A stretch of DNA of 64,000 nucleotides from Ovis canadensis (taxonomy: Eukaryota > Chordata > Mammalia > Artiodactyla > Bovidae). Made by a program: the position numbers and the translations under genes. Where the stretch lies: assembly GCF_042477335.2 (NCBI RefSeq), contig NC_091246.1, positions 251,724,501 through 251,788,500 of the forward strand. Reading direction: 5' to 3'. Positions 33,401 through 41,753 of the stretch are shown here, piece after piece. The notes below the pieces were generated by a model. It saw nothing but the letters and a program-made list of their open reading frames with translations. It was not told where the DNA came from and made no database searches. Within the stretch, counting starts at the first letter, position 1, and the number at the start of each line of letters is the position of its first letter.

Positions 33401-36018
33401 AGCTGGGCGCAGCAGAGGTGAGAGACCTGGACATGGATGGGATGGGGGCTCTCGGGGAGACCCAGGGGAGTTGGGGCCCTGTGGGTGTCGTAGAATTGTC
33501 ACGCATGTGCGAGGGCAAAGGTGGTCCAGGCACCAGGAGCAGCAGGAACGGCAGGAACCATCCCTGGTGCATTTTCTGAGGGTGAGTGGAGAGCTACCGA
33601 GGCATGGGCTGGGTGTCGGCATGTCTTGAGAAGCCCAGGCTCCGTCGAGCTGGGGGAGGACAGCTGCCTGCAGGAATCGCGGACTTCAGAGAGGGAGAAG
33701 GAAAGCAAACAGACTATAGCCAGCACTGGCCCAGCTTCAGAGGGGCCTTCCTCTTCCAACATGTGCAGCATCGTCATAATGACAGCGTCAGTAGAGGCCT
33801 CTGTGTTCCGGGCGTATCCAGACCTCTCCACCTGTAACAACAGAGAAAATCCTCACGATGCCTGAAGTAGACGGCACTGTTTATTTTTGACACTACTGTT
33901 TTTATCACCATCTTATAAATGATACTGAAACTAACTTGCCCAAGGCCAACACATCAGGAGATCTGGCTGCCTCACTTCCTCACCCCAAACCCTCAAAAAA
34001 GAATGGAGTTATCTAGAAGGAGGCTGCCTTAGATATCCCCCATGCCAGGGGTCCTCCACCTCCAGGATCTAATCAGGCCTGATGATCTGAGGTGGAGCTG
34101 ATGGAATAGGAATGGAAATAAAGTGCACAGCAAGTGTGATGCCCTCGAATCATCCTGACACCATCCCTTCCTCCCCCACCCCCAGGCCGTGGAAAAATTG
34201 TCTTCCATAAAACTGGTCTCCGGTGCCAAAGAGATTGGGAATCATAGTCATGTATGGATGTGAGAGTTGGACTGTAAAGAAAGCTGAACGCCAAAGAATT
34301 GATGCTTCAAACTGTGGTGTTGGAGAAGGCTCTTGAGAATCCCTTGGACTGCAAGGAGATCCAACCGGTCCATCCTAAAGGAAATCAGTCCTGGGTGTTC
34401 ATTGGAAGGACTGATGCTGAAGCTGAAACTCCAGTCCTTTGGCCACCTGATGAACTGACTCATTTGAAAAGACCGTGATGCTCACACATGCACACACACA
34501 CACACACACAGCACCACAGCGCAGATAACTCTGACTACTAAATAAAAGATCCCCACCTAGTGGTCATTTGGCCACAGTGCAGACACCCCATCCCAAAGGC
34601 CCATTACCGTTTCCTTCATTCACTGAAGGACTGTTAGTTGAGCACGTACTCTATGCCAGCGTTTGTTCTGCATCCTGGGGACACTGGGAGGGACAAGACA
34701 GAAAAAGCCTCAGTCTCACATAGCTTACACTTTGTCAAGGAGAGACAGACACAAGCAGGTAACCAGAGGAGGGAGAGATGTGAAAAGTACGGGGTATCAG
34801 ACAGGGATGCGAGGGAAAGTGGCTGGAGAGGTTTAGCTGGAGTGGTCGGTGGGGGGAGGGCTCTCTGAAGAGAGGAAATCTGACCAAGACCCAGAGGTGG
34901 GATGCCTCCAGCCACTCAAAGATCCTGGAGAGAAGTGTTTCAGACAAAGAAACTAGCAAGTGCCAAGTGCAAAGGCCTGGGACAAGACCAACCAGAGCAC
35001 GTGACCCAGAGAGGCCAGCGTTCCTGGAGCAGAGGGAAGGTGAGAGTGCAGGGCTGTGGGGGTGGAGAGGTGGGCAGTGGCCCCGTTACGGCAAGCCCAT
35101 GGCAAGGGCTTGGGAAGTCTTGGTTCAAATAGAAACCACAGCAGGGCTTTCAGCAAGAGAGTGAACCTCGTTCATTCTGAGACAGTCCTTGTTTACTTCC
35201 TTCCATTAGGGCGGGAGAGCTGGTGATGGCAGGGACTGGGGTCATGGCCAAGAAGATGGGGAGAAGAGGGCAGAGCATGAAATATTTTAATGCAGAGACA
35301 TCCATGGAACTTTGGGTGGATGGAATGTGGAAGTGAAAGGAAGGCAGGAACCAAGGTTGGCTGCTAGCTTTCTGGCTTGGGTTGGAGGTGGTACCAGTTC
35401 TTAAGCTGAGAGTATGGGTGGAGGGCCAGATCAGTGGGTAGGGCAGGGGCACTTACTTCAAGGGCTTCCTTTGGGGCATCTTATACTGGCGATGCTACTG
35501 ATTTCCACGTTGAGATGCCAGGTAGGCTGCTGGAAATAGGAGCTGAGTTCTGAGAAGATGGGCTCTGTGTCCTTGCCCTGGGAGCTGCTTGGGGGCACTA
35601 ACTCAGTGCTCCCCCCACCCACGTGCAGCCCACACCTGCCCCTTCTCCTGTTTCTTTCCAGGTGTCTCTTCAGGGCCTGTCCAGCTGTGATGGTGGAAGG
35701 GCTTGAGATGAAGGAGAAGGACTCCCAGTTCCTTTTTCCTTCCAATTTTCAACCCTTGACCCCTTGCCACGAGCTCCCAGCTCTCCCCAACCTTAGAACC
35801 ACACCCTGGGGGTGGCTGGAAGCCCCCTGGTGACCCTCTGTCTCCCTGCAGGTGAATGTGCCCTTGGTCCTGGCGTCAGCTGCCTCTGTGGGCTGCGGGC
35901 CTGCGAGTGTGACACTCAGTCTGCCTACTGCTTCAAAGAGAACCTGCCCACCTACGAGAAGAACTTCAAGCAGCTCTCCAGCCGGCCCCACTGCGGCAAG
36001 CACAAACTCCAGTGCTAG
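21378..36018 (+). CDS. PLA2G2C: Group IIC secreted phospholipase A2 (four coding exons)
   Basis: The exons 21378-21417, 24241-24385, 26281-26384 and 35852-36018 join to 456 nt, or 151 residues. All introns are GT-AG and the phases (1, 2, 1) agree. The product is a secreted, calcium-dependent enzyme that hydrolyses the sn-2 ester of phospholipids. A signal peptide of about 20 residues precedes the mature start SFWQFQRM. The Ca-binding loop [11 protein letters not shown], the active-site [10 protein letters not shown] (His48, Asp49) and the CECD motif with Asp99 are all present. The mature part has 16 cysteines, the eight-disulfide pattern of group IIC, and one NGT glycosylation sequon. Length matches the family (about 150). 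The gene diverges from UBXN10 and converges on PLA2G2F, as in human synteny. Human PLA2G2C is reported as a pseudogene; this copy shows no lesion. A non-coding 5' exon is likely but not located. Confidence 0.95.
21738..22260 (-). mobile_element. L1 LINE 3' fragment split by a BovB tail
   Basis: ACTTTTATTGGCGTATAGTT, then GCAGATTCTTTCCCACCCAG, then GAGTTCCCTGTGCTAGAGTA are reverse-complement L1 3' sequence in PLA2G2C intron 1. Confidence 0.75.
22097..22247 (-). mobile_element. Very short BovB 3' end with 11-bp target duplication
   Basis: About 150 bp of the BovB 3' terminus (TCAGTTCAGTTCAGTGGCTC to GATGCCATCCAGCCATCTCA on the plus strand). CTAGCTAGTTT flanks it on both sides as a perfect 11-bp duplication. 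Confidence 0.93.
22614..22640 (+). repeat. C-rich simple repeat (CCCCCCG)n
   Basis: Three to four units of CCCCCCG in PLA2G2C intron 1. Confidence 0.9.
22994..23255 (+). mobile_element. Bov-tA SINE with internal duplication
   Basis: Standard head and tail, but about 50 bp longer than neighbours. The unit GGAAACGAAAGA is repeated twice, and the 'ccctggag' segment occurs twice (CGGAAAATCCCCTGGAGTAG and CAGGAAGATGCCCTGGAGGA). PLA2G2C intron 1. Confidence 0.88.
23535..23560. repeat. (AT)-rich simple repeat
   Basis: CCATATATACATATATATAT and following bases form an alternating AT run. Confidence 0.9.
23609..23634 (+). repeat. (GT)13 microsatellite at a SINE edge
   Basis: An uninterrupted GT run directly joined to the 3' terminus of the next Bov-tA. 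Confidence 0.95.
23635..23836 (-). mobile_element. Bov-tA SINE
   Basis: Reverse-complement element from CATTCATGTCTGACTCTTTG to the head region GGGGGATTCTTTACCACTGT. Confidence 0.92.
24241..24385 (+). CDS. PLA2G2C: PLA2G2C coding exon 2 (calcium loop)
   Basis: Acceptor TTTGCTTCTTGGCAG, donor GACAG|GTGGGT. It encodes the end of the signal peptide and the N-terminal helix through the Ca-binding loop. At 145 nt it is exactly as long as the matching PLA2G2F exon. Confidence 0.95.
24386..26280 (+). other. PLA2G2C intron 2
   Basis: Contains one short BovB 3' fragment (25818-25975) and possible L2 3' sequence around 25735-25815. I see no additional exon. Confidence 0.7.
25818..25975 (+). mobile_element. 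BovB 3' fragment
   Basis: GAGATGGGTGGACGGCATCA to GAGTTGGACACGACGTAGTG. It encodes the last 50 or so codons of the BovB protein. PLA2G2C intron 2. Confidence 0.9.
26281..26384 (+). CDS. PLA2G2C: PLA2G2C coding exon 3 (catalytic His/Asp)
   Basis: Acceptor CTGTCTGGCCCGCAG, donor GGTCT|GTGAGT. It encodes [17 protein letters not shown], the active-site helix with the catalytic His-Asp pair, then the VVNGTVVC segment. Confidence 0.95.
26385..28426 (+). other. PLA2G2C intron 3, first part
   Basis: GC-rich with many overlapping open frames, but no recognisable protein and no clear repeat except an old 'aacaaatattt...' interspersed fragment near 26790-26860. Confidence 0.5.
28427..28668 (-). mobile_element. 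BovB 3' fragment
   Basis: Reverse-complement BovB end (CTCAGTCGTGTCCGACTCTT to CCAGAGTATTGGAGCTTCAG). In the minus frame it encodes [18 protein letters not shown]. Confidence 0.92.
28669..29499 (+). other. PLA2G2C intron 3, no gene recognised
   Basis: Old interspersed-repeat traces near 28770-28930 only. Confidence 0.45.
29500..29605 (+). repeat. MIR fragment
   Basis: TTGGAGTCAGGCAGAGCTGG, CTGAATCCCAGCTTCCCCTT and GGGCCTTAGTCTCCTCCTCT match the MIR 5' half. Confidence 0.8.
29620..29755 (+). mobile_element. Bov-A SINE with target duplication
   Basis: GGAGAAGGCAACGGCAACCC to GTCAGACACGACTGAGTGAC, flanked by AAGGTCACT on both sides. Confidence 0.92.
29786..29995 (+). mobile_element. Bov-tA SINE
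   Basis: GGGACCTCCCAGATGGCACC at the head, CCTTCCTGGGGAAGATCCCC in the middle, and GCTACAGTCCATGGGGTCAC at the 3' part. Confidence 0.9.
29996..30955 (+). other. PLA2G2C intron 3, no gene recognised
   Basis: No recognisable exon or repeat, apart from a CCCCCCACCCCCACC run near 30200. Confidence 0.5.
30956..31163 (-). mobile_element. Bov-tA SINE
   Basis: GCTCAGTCGCGTCTGACTCT to GCAGGTAGATTCTTTACCTC. Confidence 0.92.
31164..32514 (+). other. PLA2G2C intron 3, no gene recognised
   Basis: An old interspersed-repeat trace near 31490-31640. The remainder is not recognised. Confidence 0.45.
32515..32745 (-). mobile_element. Bov-tA SINE
   Basis: GTTGCTTCAGCCATGTCCGA to GCGCTGCTGAGGAAGCCC. Confidence 0.9.
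33060..33212 (+). repeat. Polypurine (GA-rich) tract
   Basis: About 150 bases are almost all A or G on the plus strand, broken by few pyrimidines. The minus strand gives a Ser/Leu-rich open frame as an artefact. PLA2G2C intron 3. Confidence 0.85.
33213..34239 (+). other. PLA2G2C intron 3, no gene recognised
   Basis: No recognisable exon or repeat. Confidence 0.45.
34240..34482 (+). mobile_element. BovB internal fragment
   Basis: GTATGGATGTGAGAGTTGGA to GACTCATTTGAAAAGACCGT. It lacks the BovB 3' terminus and ends in an AC repeat. Confidence 0.9.
34484..34510 (+). repeat. (AC)n microsatellite
   Basis: ACACATGCACACACACACAC and following bases, at the broken end of the BovB fragment. Confidence 0.93.
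34520..35851 (+). other. PLA2G2C intron 3, last part
   Basis: An old interspersed-repeat trace near 34614-34760 (TGAGCACGTACTCTATGCCA). Otherwise not recognised. It ends in the exon 4 acceptor. Confidence 0.5.
35852..36018 (+). CDS. PLA2G2C: PLA2G2C coding exon 4 (C-terminus)
   Basis: Acceptor CTCTGTCTCCCTGCAG. It encodes the second long helix with [11 protein letters not shown] and the tail ending HCGKHKLQC, then TAG. The exon is separated from exon 3 by a 9.5-kb intron filled with SINEs. Confidence 0.95.
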
Positions 36019-36144
36019 CGAGGCCACAGGGTCCCTGGTCAGGCCCAGGGTGCTCCTTTGTCACTCAGCATCAGAGGGCTGGAGATCAAAAGTGCAAAAG
36101 ACAGAATCTGGGCCTTCGATTGAGGGAGACAGACCATAAATATA

Positions 36145-36150
36145 AATAAA
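36145..36150 (+). terminator. PLA2G2C: Candidate PLA2G2C polyadenylation signal
   Basis: AATAAA 127 nt after the stop codon. A further AATAAA lies at 36636-36641. Neither has a strong GU-rich element, so I cannot say which is used. Confidence 0.4.
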
Positions 36151-36727
36151 CAATATGTTCCAACCACAGTAAGTGCTAAGAAGCTATAAAACAAAGTGAC
36201 AAGGTAGAGAGATGTCCCGTACCCCCATCCCAGGAAGATTCCAAAAGGGGAGATGGCCCTGGCATCTGCCTTAAGTGCCCCCTTCATCCCCACCCCAAGA
36301 TCGGGATGCTGGGCAGACTTGGGTACCAGACCCACCTCCCAGATCCAGCTGGAGCCAAGGTCTTGGGCACATGCCAAGGCCCCGAGAGGTGCACCTGGAC
36401 TCTTTTCTCGTTTTGCTGGAGTTCTGCCTTCTGAAAACCTCAAGGTAGGAAAACATCGGTGCCATTCTCACCTCTCAGGAGACAGAGCCTGGGAACATCC
36501 ATGCCCACGGCTGCCACCGGATGTCACGGCCAGGAAGACACCAGAGCAATGGAGAGAGAGTGGGGGCAGGCGAGTCAGGGGTATCCAAGGTTGCTGGTCA
36601 CGTTTAGAAGCCCCTGGTCACGAGGCATAAATTCTAATAAATATTAAAGCGAACCAGTCTGGGCGGACTCTGATCATTCTGACAGCCAGCTTGTAGGGAA
36701 GACTGCAGAAATGACCACAACTGGAGA

Positions 36728-36905
36728 TTTCCCCGGGACCCAGTGGTTAAGACTCTGCCTCTCAATGTGGGGAATGTGGGTTCGATCCCTGGTCAGGGAA
36801 CTAAGATCCCAAAAGCCACAGGGTAATTAAGCCCGTGTGCCACAACTAAGACCAGAGGAAGCCCAATCATTAAAAAATAATAATAAAGACGACTCTGGTT
36901 AAAAA
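36728..36905 (+). mobile_element. CHR-type SINE
   Basis: GACCCAGTGGTTAAGACTCT, GGGTTCGATCCCTGGTCAGG and GTGTGCCACAACTAAGACCA, then an A-rich (AAT)n tail. Confidence 0.9.
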
Positions 36906-36949
36906 AAAGCTACCACTGTTCTCACCTCTCTGTATCCTCACCTCTCAGT

Positions 36950-37045
36950 CTGTTGTTCAACTGCTTAGTTACCTCCGACTCTCTGTGACCCCATGGGGTG
37001 CAGTGTGCCAGGCTTCTTTGTCCTAATGCTCAGCTTTTCCCATCA
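36950..37045 (-). mobile_element. Bov-A/BovB 3'-end fragment
   Basis: TAGTTACCTCCGACTCTCTG and CCCATGGGGTGCAGTGTGCC match the shared Bov-A/BovB 3' sequence. Confidence 0.8.
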
Positions 37046-37047
37046 AG

Positions 37048-37475
37048 AGGTAGAGTCTGTTTCCCCCACACTGTGAATCTGAACTCTGAACTGATCTTGT
37101 GACTTAGTATGGGCCATAAAACATGATGAAAGCGGTGGTCCACCAGTTCCCCCTCGAGGACTCAGGAGGCCCAGTGCATACCCTCTTTCGGAACTCTGCC
37201 ACTGCCGAGAGAAAAAGCCCAGGGCAGCCTGCAGGAGGAGGGAGGTCAGGGTCAGGGTCATCCACCCAGCTGTCTGGGCTGAGACCTCAGACCTATGAGA
37301 GTGCTCGGCAAGGATCAGCAAAGCCAGCTCACAGATGACCACAGACCCAGAGAACCTCAGTGAAGCCAAAAGAACCGCCCAGCTGAGCTCTGGCGAAGCT
37401 ACCACCTTGTGGAAGTACAAGCTAAATAAAGGCCCTGTTTACATTAAGTTTCGGTGTGGTTTGTCATGCGGTCTA
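37048..37475 (+). repeat. Ancient repeat, probably MLT-type LTR
   Basis: GATCTTGTGACTTAGTATGG, AAAGAACCGCCCAGCTGAGC and AAGCTAAATAAAGGCCCTGT followed by TTTCGGTGTGGTTTGTCATG match an old mammalian LTR-like repeat I remember, with its own AATAAA and GT-rich end. The family name is uncertain. Confidence 0.5.
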
Positions 37476-37589
37476 ACTCACTGATGTACTTGGTCCTCAG
37501 TCCCTGAGGCTCAGCACTGTGACACGCCTGGAGACACCAGTAACAGCGTGGCGTGCCCCTGCCCCTTACCTGAGGGCTTGGGAGGAGAA

Positions 37590-38230
37590 GGGCAGGTGCT
37601 GACTGATGGGGAGACAGTGGCAGACTTTATCTTTAGGGGCTCCAAAATCACTGCAGATGCTGACTGCAGCCATGAAATTAAAAGACGCTTGCTCCTTGGA
37701 AGAAAAGCTATGACCAACCTAGACAGCACATTAGAAAGCAGAGACATTACTTTGCCGACAAAGGTCCATCTAGTCAAGGCTATGGTTTTTCCAGTGGTCA
37801 TGTATGGTTGTGAGAGTTGGACTATAAAGAAAGCTGAGCACCCAAGAATTGATGCTTTTGAACTGTGGTGTTGGAGAAGACTCTTGAGAGTCCCTTGGAT
37901 TGCAAGGAGATCCAACCAGTCCATCCTAAAGGAAATCAGTCCTAAGTGTTCATTGGAAGGACTGATGCTGAATTTGAAACTCCAATACTTTGGCCACCTG
38001 ATGCGAAGAACTGACTCATTTGAAAAGACCGTGATGCTGGAAAAGATTGAGGGTGGGAGGAGAAGGGGACAACAGAGAATGAAATGGTTAGATGGCATCA
38101 CCGACTCAGTGGACATGAGTTTGAGTAAACTGCAGGAGCTGGTGATGGACAGGGAGGCCTGGCGTGCTGCAGTCCGTGGGGTCGCAGAGAGTCGGACACG
38201 ACTGAGCGACTGAACTGAACTGAACTGAAA
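37590..38230 (+). mobile_element. BovB C-terminal coding fragment, frame open
   Basis: A 221-codon open frame covers the C-terminal part of the BovB protein ([10 protein letters not shown]-like start region to [11 protein letters not shown]), then the CTGAACTGAACTGAACTG terminus. It is 5'-truncated and lacks the reverse-transcriptase core, so it is not autonomous. Its uninterrupted frame suggests a younger insertion than the 301-966 copy. Confidence 0.92.
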
Positions 38231-38446
38231 AATCCCCAATTGACCGAGGCTCAAGGCCGCACAGGTAACACGTGGAAGGACAGTGACTTGAGCCCAGCTG
38301 ACTCTTCTCACGCTAAGGTTCCCGCCGCAGGCTCATCCCAGAAAGAATCCAGTTCCAGAGAGACCAGGGGGAAGGGTGCTGGAGGAGGCGGCTCCGGGAT
38401 TTATACTCTTGCCCTGGAGGGAAGCCCAGCTTCTGGTTTTGGTTAT

Positions 38447-38655
38447 TGTTTGTTTTTAGTCGCTAAGTCGTGTCCAACTCTTTGCGACTCCATGGACTGT
38501 ATAGCCTGCCAGGCTCCCCTGTCCCTGGGGTTTCCCAGGCAAGAATACTGAGTGGGTTGCCATTTCCTCCTCCCAGAGATCTTCCTGACCCAGGGATTGA
38601 ACCCACGTCAACTGCATTGGCAGACGGATTCTTTACCGCCGAGCCACCAGGGATC
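38447..38655 (-). mobile_element. Bov-tA SINE
   Basis: AGTCGTGTCCAACTCTTTGC to CCGCCGAGCCACCAGGGATC. Confidence 0.92.
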
Positions 38656-39399
38656 AAGCCGCTAAGTTACTGTGTGGTTTCATTCATTCATGCACTCACT
38701 CGATGCCCAAGTGTCCAGTGTGCCAAGTGAGACAGGGCTGGATGCTGGGGGTTCAGTGGGAATAGGAGGCCTCCCTCCCCGACACCTGAAGCTCACAGCT
38801 GAGCTGGAGAGGTGAAGAGTGGGGCACCCAGATGCAGGCACACCTGTGGGTACCCCATCCAGACCTGCTGGTGAGCAGAGACTTCTAGACCTGAACGTGA
38901 GTTGGGAGTAGGCCAGGCAAGGCAGAGAGAAGGGAGAGGGCATGGGGCAGAGGGAATGAGCAAAAGCCGGAAGGAGATAAGCGGGGAGGCTGAGGCCGGG
39001 AGGCCAGGGGTGAAGATGGAGGCAGGAGTGGAGATGGAGGGGGTGGGAGGCAGTGAGCGAGGGGGCTAGGGAGAAGGCCAGGGTCTCCTGTGAAGGGCCC
39101 TGGAGTGAGGACCATCACACACAAGCCCTCTTCCTTTTTCTGGGCCCCAGGCTCCTTATCATAATGAAGAACCAGCATTTGTGTACACCTGACCCTTCCT
39201 GAAGCCCCTTTTCACCTGTCCTCGTGTTGTTGTTCAGCAGCAGAATCTCAGGACATATTCATCCCCATTTCATAGATGGAAACAGAGGGTCTGAGCCAGC
39301 ACGTGGGGCTGAAATGGGAACCCATGTCTTCTGATTCTAACTTTCTTGTTCCCCATCCCCTTTCTCACAATGAGGGGGCTGTCAACGGGTTGCCCTCTG
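38656..39399. other. Intergenic PLA2G2C-PLA2G2F, no gene recognised
   Basis: GGGAGGC-type purine-rich stretches and an old repeat trace at 38680-38780. No exon is recognised. Confidence 0.5.
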
Positions 39400-39600
39400 C
39401 GGCTGAGGTTCTGGAGTTGGGGTTCAAACCCTGGTTCTGTTGCATGACCTTGAGTAACTAACTTGGCTTCTCTGGGCCTGTTTCCTCCTTCTAGAAACGA
39501 AGCTATGAATGGCCCCCACCTCATAGGGTTGCGAGATTTAGCTGAGTTGGCACACACAGAGCTCTGAGCCCAGTGCCAGCTGGAGTAAGTGCTTAATACA
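39400..39600 (+). repeat. MIR element
   Basis: GGGGTTCAAACCCTGGTTCT, TGCATGACCTTGAGTAACTA and TCATAGGGTTGCGAGATTTA are in MIR order. Confidence 0.8.
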
Positions 39601-40534
39601 CTTTGCTCTACTCCCTGGGCCCCAGCATCCTGAGACCCCAAACCGCCAGCCTGGGGGCGAGAGTGCAGCAGGGTTCCAAGCTGGTGCACACACCCCTGCC
39701 TCCCCATGAGCAGCTTTGCTGGTTGTCACAGCTGGCGGCATCAGCTGCTCGTTAGAAGCCGTAGCCAGGGAAGCTGACAGCAGTGTTGCTGTGCCAGCCT
39801 CTGGGGAGGACAGGGCTGCCGCCCTGCGTTCACGGCCGGCCCTGAGCGTGGAGAGCTGGGCAGGCTGGGTCAGGTCAGAGACGGGCAGGTGTCGGGTGCC
39901 TGGCCGTGGATCCAGGGTGCCAAGCTACCTCCTTCCTTTGCCTGCTGCCTCTCCCTCATCCTTCCCCTCCCCGACCCCCAGCAGCCTTGTGCAGAGAGCC
40001 AGATTTTCTGGCTAAACCACAGCTTTGCTCTGCAGGGTTCCATTTGCCAGAGAAGGTCACAGGCCATCTATCCCCACCAGCATCTTCCTTCCTTCCACCT
40101 GCCACCCTTTGCTGACCTGGCCATCAGGACCTCTGTCCCAACACGCAGCCCAGGGCCCCAGTCTCCAGCGCTGCCTTTCCAGTCTCGACACCAGGCCTTG
40201 TGCTGGGAGCATTCACCTCCGTGGCCTCATGCGGTTCTCAGACCCCACGATGCTCGTCATTATTACCCTCATTTTACAGAAAGGGGGGATGGAGACTGGG
40301 AGGGTGGGTGACTAGCCCAAGGCCAAGTGGCCCTTGAACAGCAGAGCCCGCGTCGAGCCTGGCCCGCTCCTCGTGAGGTGTGGTGGTGATGGCCAAGATG
40401 AGATGCAGTGGCAGTGGCGATTTCCTAGTGCTCTCTTGGGCACTGCCAGCCTGGGAGCCTCTCTCACTTTGGGTTCAGACCCAGAGGGGCAACAGGTGTG
40501 GAGCACAGCCTACAAGGTAACCGATCGCGATCCA
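39601..40534. other. Intergenic, no gene recognised
   Basis: A block at about 40190-40330 (GAGCATTCACCTCCGTGGCC ... TTATTACCCTCATTTTACAG) looks like an old MIR/L2 fragment. Nothing else is recognised. Confidence 0.45.
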
Positions 40535-40735
40535 TTGTGTTCCCTGGTGGCTCAGATGGTAAAGAATCCAGCTGCAAGGCAGGAAACCCGGGTTCGGACC
40601 CTGGGTATCAGGAAGATCCCCTGGAGGAGGGAATGGCTACCTACGGCAGTATTCGTGCCTGGAGAATTCCGTGGACAGAGGAACCTGGCGGGTAACAGTG
40701 CATCCGGTCATAGTCTGACCCAACTGAGCTATTAA
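40535..40735 (+). mobile_element. Bov-tA SINE
   Basis: CCCTGGTGGCTCAGATGGTA, GGAAACCCGGGTTCGGACCC and TCCGTGGACAGAGGAACCTG. Confidence 0.92.
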
Positions 40736-40941
40736 CGTCATCATCTATCATGACCACCAGGTGTCACCCAAGCTCTAGAAAAGCCTTGACAGCCACTCCC
40801 CGGAAGGGTCTGAAGAACGGGAGTGAAAACGGAAGGCTGACCCAGCTCCGGGCAGAGATGATGTAGAAAATCAGACGAAAGTTAAAGTTCTGAAAGTAGA
40901 TTTTGTTAACTATCGCAACAAGGGGAGACAGTATAGAACTG

Positions 40942-41146
40942 GGCTCAGCTTTTCTTCTTCTTCTTTTCCCATTTATTTGGCTGTACAGGCCTTAGCTGCG
41001 GCAGGCAGGAGCTGCAGTCTCAGCTGGGCATATAGGGCTCTTTAGCTGTGGCATGTGGGATCTAGTTCTCCGTCCAGGGGTCGAACCCAGGCCCCCTGCA
41101 TTGGGACCGTGAAGTCTTAGCCACTGGACCACCGGTGGAAGTCCCT
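40942..41146 (-). mobile_element. CHR-type SINE with target duplication
   Basis: Reverse-complement CHR (GGCATGTGGGATCTAGTTCT, GGGGTCGAACCCAGGCCCCC, CCACTGGACCACCGGTGGAA). CTGGGCTCAG of the host repeat occurs on both sides. Confidence 0.88.
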
Positions 41147-41427
41147 GGGCTCAGTTATTAACAGAACAAAGAAAAAGTGGGGATTTCTAACTAAGGAGAA
41201 GGGTGAGGGGAATCAGTGGATAGAAACTCGCTAAGAGAGTAGGGGGATTTTACTAAACTGACCTAGCAGGATTCTTGCTAAAGACAGGTCATGGTGATCA
41301 GATATCACCTGTTAGCTGACTTGGGGGTGGGGTGGGGAGGAGGGGAGGTCGGGTGAGAAATTTGATCAGATATTGAGGAAAAGCGGGAATCTTCACTAAA
41401 CTGATAGAGCACGATTCTTGCTAAAAC

Positions 41428-41530
41428 CCTCTCCAGTATTCCTGCCTGGACAATGCCCTGGACAGAGGAGCCTGGTGGGCTATAGTCCATAGGGTCACAC
41501 AGAGTCAGACATGACTGAAGAGATTTACCT
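41428..41530 (+). mobile_element. Bov-A SINE, partial
   Basis: CCTCTCCAGTATTCCTGCCT to GAGTCAGACATGACTGAAGA. Confidence 0.88.
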
Positions 41531-41753
41531 TGCATGTATTGCTAAGACACAGGAATGATGCAGAGATGGACGCAGAAGCCCGCAGGTGGAGGGCAAGTTG
41601 AGAAAAGGTCTCAGAGGAGCCTGACTGAAGTTTGCTTGAGGAGAGAGTCTTTGCCATTCCCTCCTCTTGTTCAGGGAAGGAGGAGATCTTCTTTCTCCTG
41701 AACCGTATGAGTTCTGAGAAATGGAATATTTCCTGCCAGATCAGTAAACAAAG

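Larger units (their letters stand above)
40880..41640 (+). repeat. Unnamed diverged repeat, copy A
   Basis: Shares ordered blocks with 49130-49590 and 62720-63280: GGGGAGACAGTATAGAACTG, CAGTGGATAGAAACTCGCTA, TGACCTAGCAGGATTCTTGC and CGCAGAAGCCCGCAGGTGGA. It is interrupted by a CHR SINE and a Bov-A SINE. I do not know the family name; an LTR origin is possible. Confidence 0.6.

Noticed and set aside
33002-33622. A 206-codon minus-strand open frame rich in Ser, Pro and Leu
   Set aside because: It crosses the polypurine tract of PLA2G2C intron 3 and has no recognisable domain.
37245-37262. GGGTCA tandem resembling a telomere-like repeat
   Set aside because: There are only three units and the hexamer is not TTAGGG. 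It lies in an old interspersed repeat.
37548-38213. A 221-codon open frame that could be taken for a host gene
   Set aside because: It is the C-terminal part of the BovB retrotransposon protein. The same blocks recur at several other places in the window.
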